NCBI RefSeq assembly: GCF_002204745.1
Contig: NZ_NIRR01000019.1
Coordinates: 1 to 64,000 of the forward strand
From: Hymenobacter amundsenii
GTDB lineage: Bacteria > Bacteroidota > Bacteroidia > Cytophagales > Hymenobacteraceae
Direction: 5' to 3'
Length of the DNA stretch: 64,000 nucleotides
The translations under genes were made by a program, and so were the position numbers. This document shows positions 62,714 through 64,000 of the stretch, in pieces. Each line of letters starts with the position of its first letter. Within the stretch, counting starts at the first letter, position 1. The notes beneath the pieces are model-generated. The model saw only the letters and a list, made by a program, of their open reading frames with translations, was not told where the DNA came from and ran no database searches.

Positions 62714-63862
62714 CAGTGCAACCGCTTGTCCTTCGTTCAGATTCTGGTAGCCGGCCGAGATGACTTGGTCGCCGGTCTGCAGGCCCTGGGTTACTTCTAC
62801 TTTGCCGTTGTAGGTGTTGCCCACCTGGATGACGCGCTTGGCGGCCACTTTCTTGCCGCCTTTCTCATCTACGACCAGCACGTAGCTGTTCTGCTCGTCG
62901 CGCTGCACCAAGTCCACGGGCAGGATGGTGGCGTTCTGGCGGTTGTAGTTCTCGATGCGCACGTTGGTAACCATGTTGGGACGCAGGCGGCCGGCTTTGC
63001 CGGGGTCGGCCAAGCGCAGCTCCACGGTGAAGGTGCGGCTGGTGGGGTTGATGGTGCTCGTGACCACGCGCACGGTGGCGGCCAGGTCGCTTTCGCCGAG
63101 GTCGGGGATGGTAACCAGGGCCTTATCACCCACCTTGATGCTGTTGGCGTAGGCCTCACTCACATCGACCACGATTTTGCCGCTGCCGCTGCTGCTGAGC
63201 AGCTTCACGACGGGCGCGCCGGGGGCTACGGTTTCGCCCAGCTTAGGCAGCATGTCATCCACGGTGCCGCTGAAGGGCGCTACCACGCGGTACAGGTCGC
63301 GCTGCCGGTTGAGGGTGGAGAGGTTGCTTTGGAGGGCCCGGTAGTTATTGCGGGCCTGCAGGAACTGGATTTCAGTCCCGATCTGCTGGTCCCAGAGGCG
63401 CTTTTGCTTCTCGTAAATCACCTTGGCTAAATCCATGCGCACCTTCAGTTCGGCCACGCTGGCATCGAGCACCGAGCCATCAACGGTGGCCAGGGTCTGG
63501 CCCTTGCGCACCTGGTCGCCGCGCTTGACGCTGAGCGTCGTGAGCGTGCCGGCCGCGCGGGCCGAGACGGTGGCGTTCTGGTCAAAATCAACCCGCCCCT
63601 GCACTTCGAGGTAGCTCTTGAAATCCTCACTGACCACCTTAATTACTGATACCGGCGTGGCCTGCAATGCCGCCTCCGCTTCCGAAGGACCAGTTTTAGC
63701 TTCCAGCTCGGTGATTTTAGCTTGGTTGGCCGCCTGTTCTTTTCTCAGTTTGGCCAGTTCGGCGGCCGGGTCCTGAGAGCCGGAACCGCAGGAAGCGAGG
63801 AATAATAAGCTGATAGCCGTTAGCTGGTAGCTGTTAGCTTTCAGGAAAGAGAGAGGACGCAT
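62711..63862 (-). CDS. RND membrane fusion lipoprotein (AcrA family)
   Basis: 383 aa. Lipoprotein signal with C25 (LFLASCGSG), coiled coil, lipoyl/biotinyl half motifs ([42 protein letters not shown]), beta-barrel and membrane-proximal domains. Bridges the RND pump to TolC. A heptamer array encodes part of its signal peptide (63808-63842). Confidence 0.94.
   Translation of the reverse strand: MRPLSFLKANSYQLTAISLLFLASCGSGSQDPAAELAKLRKEQAANQAKITELEAKTGPSEAEAALQATPVSVIKVVSEDFKSYLEVQGRVDFDQNATVSARAAGTLTTLSVKRGDQVRKGQTLATVDGSVLDASVAELKVRMDLAKVIYEKQKRLWDQQIGTEIQFLQARNNYRALQSNLSTLNRQRDLYRVVAPFSGTVDDMLPKLGETVAPGAPVVKLLSSSGSGKIVVDVSEAYANSIKVGDKALVTIPDLGESDLAATVRVVTSTINPTSRTFTVELRLADPGKAGRLRPNMVTNVRIENYNRQNATILPVDLVQRDEQNSYVLVVDEKGGKKVAAKRVIQVGNTYNGKVEVTQGLQTGDQVISAGYQNLNEGQAVAL
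63808..63842. repeat. 7-nt-period array inside the fusion-protein signal peptide
   Basis: Five heptads of AGCTNNT type on the plus strand (AGCTGAT, AGCCGTT, AGCTGGT...), translated on the minus strand as part of residues 7-18 of the fusion protein. Inverted relative to 63893-63927. Confidence 0.8.
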
Positions 63863-63892
63863 ATAACAGAGGAATGGAATCGTTGGGAGAAA

Positions 63893-63927
63893 AGCTAACA
63901 GCTATTGGCTCTTAGCTAACAGCTTAA
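63893..63927. repeat. 7-nt-period array between TolC and fusion-protein genes
   Basis: Five heptads (AGCTAAC, AGCTATT, GGCTCTT, AGCTAAC, AGCTTAA), ending next to the TolC-family stop codon. It can pair with 63808-63842 across the fusion-protein start. Confidence 0.8.
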
Positions 63928-63928
63928 A

Positions 63929-64000
63929 TCAATTAGACGCTTTGCGGTAGAGTTCACCGGTGGCCTTGTCGCGGTCTACTTTGGCTACCAGCACATCGTA
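63929..64000 (-). CDS. Outer-membrane efflux protein (TolC family), C-terminal end only
   Basis: The last 23 codons and stop of a minus-strand gene running off the window. Reads YDVLVAKVDRDKATGELYRKASN, consistent with the end of a TolC-type outer-membrane factor; the position before the fusion protein and pump supports this. Partial; identity by context. Confidence 0.6.
   Translation of the reverse strand, partial: YDVLVAKVDRDKATGELYRKASN

Overview
The window is about 58-60% G+C by eye and looks like a chromosomal segment of a Cytophagales bacterium (Bacteroidota), most likely Hymenobacter or a close relative. This rests on several things. The gene neighbourhoods are Bacteroidota-type: an exbB-exbD-exbD-tonB block, DUF6089-uppS-bamA-ompH-ompH, a fused murF-alr, DUF5686 and DUF4834. 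Many genes have the Bacteroidota -7 promoter box TAnnTTTG, and Shine-Dalgarno signals are weak. The genus is an inference; I ran no search. Coding density is high and I see no insertion sequence, prophage or CRISPR array.

Layout. 1-3.8 kb: cysteine desulfurase and phosphoglucosamine mutase (minus), then mazG (plus). 4-11.2 kb (plus): energy-transduction module exbB, exbD, exbD, tonB, a second tonB, a small membrane protein, a PstS-like lipoprotein and a TPR protein. 11.2-26.1 kb (all minus): an envelope-biogenesis block with rluD, two ompH/skp genes, bamA, uppS, two DUF6089 barrels, nadK, a one-POTRA Omp85-like protein, a CBS protein, an alpha/beta hydrolase, a glutamine amidotransferase, cvpA, a yqeY-like gene and a membrane protein. 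26.2-33.4 kb (plus): pdxJ, the selenouridine pair mnmH-selD, a membrane protein, a TPR histidine kinase, a hydrolase and an RsmI-like methyltransferase. 33.5-36 kb (minus): feoA-feoB. 36.1-46.7 kb: a carboxypeptidase-regulatory-domain protein, an OmpA lipoprotein, murF-alr, a YfhO-like giant membrane protein, a D-cysteine desulfhydrase-like enzyme, DUF4230, a one-Cys peroxiredoxin with a DsbA-like partner, and recX. 46.9-58.7 kb: DUF5686, DUF4834, an FkbM methyltransferase, tRNA-Thr(CGT), DUF4142, OmpA, DUF389, a short-chain dehydrogenase, an HEMEH protein, an NlpC/P60 hydrolase, DUF1232 and an unusual acyl-carrier-like protein. 58.8-64 kb (minus): a tripartite RND efflux operon (TolC end, membrane fusion protein, pump) interrupted by a small four-helix-bundle (23S rRNA intervening-sequence type) gene.

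The most unusual signal lies between and at the edges of genes. There are degenerate short-period arrays, usually in inverted pairs: 7-nt-period arrays of about five heptads (35 nt) at 1255/1342, 49608, 58271/58386, 62262/62679 and 63808/63893; 4-nt-period arrays at 32641/32698 and 56050/56085; and a 205-bp palindrome with 54-bp arms at 37040-37244. The arrays often begin at or supply stop codons. One is translated as part of a signal peptide, and one inverted pair brackets the four-helix-bundle gene. This looks like a family of small dispersed elements, perhaps linked to that gene; the link is a hypothesis.

A second signal is promoter placement. Several -7 boxes end only 3-7 nt before a start codon (mazG, the 31868 hydrolase, feoA, murF-alr), which suggests leaderless or nearly leaderless mRNAs.
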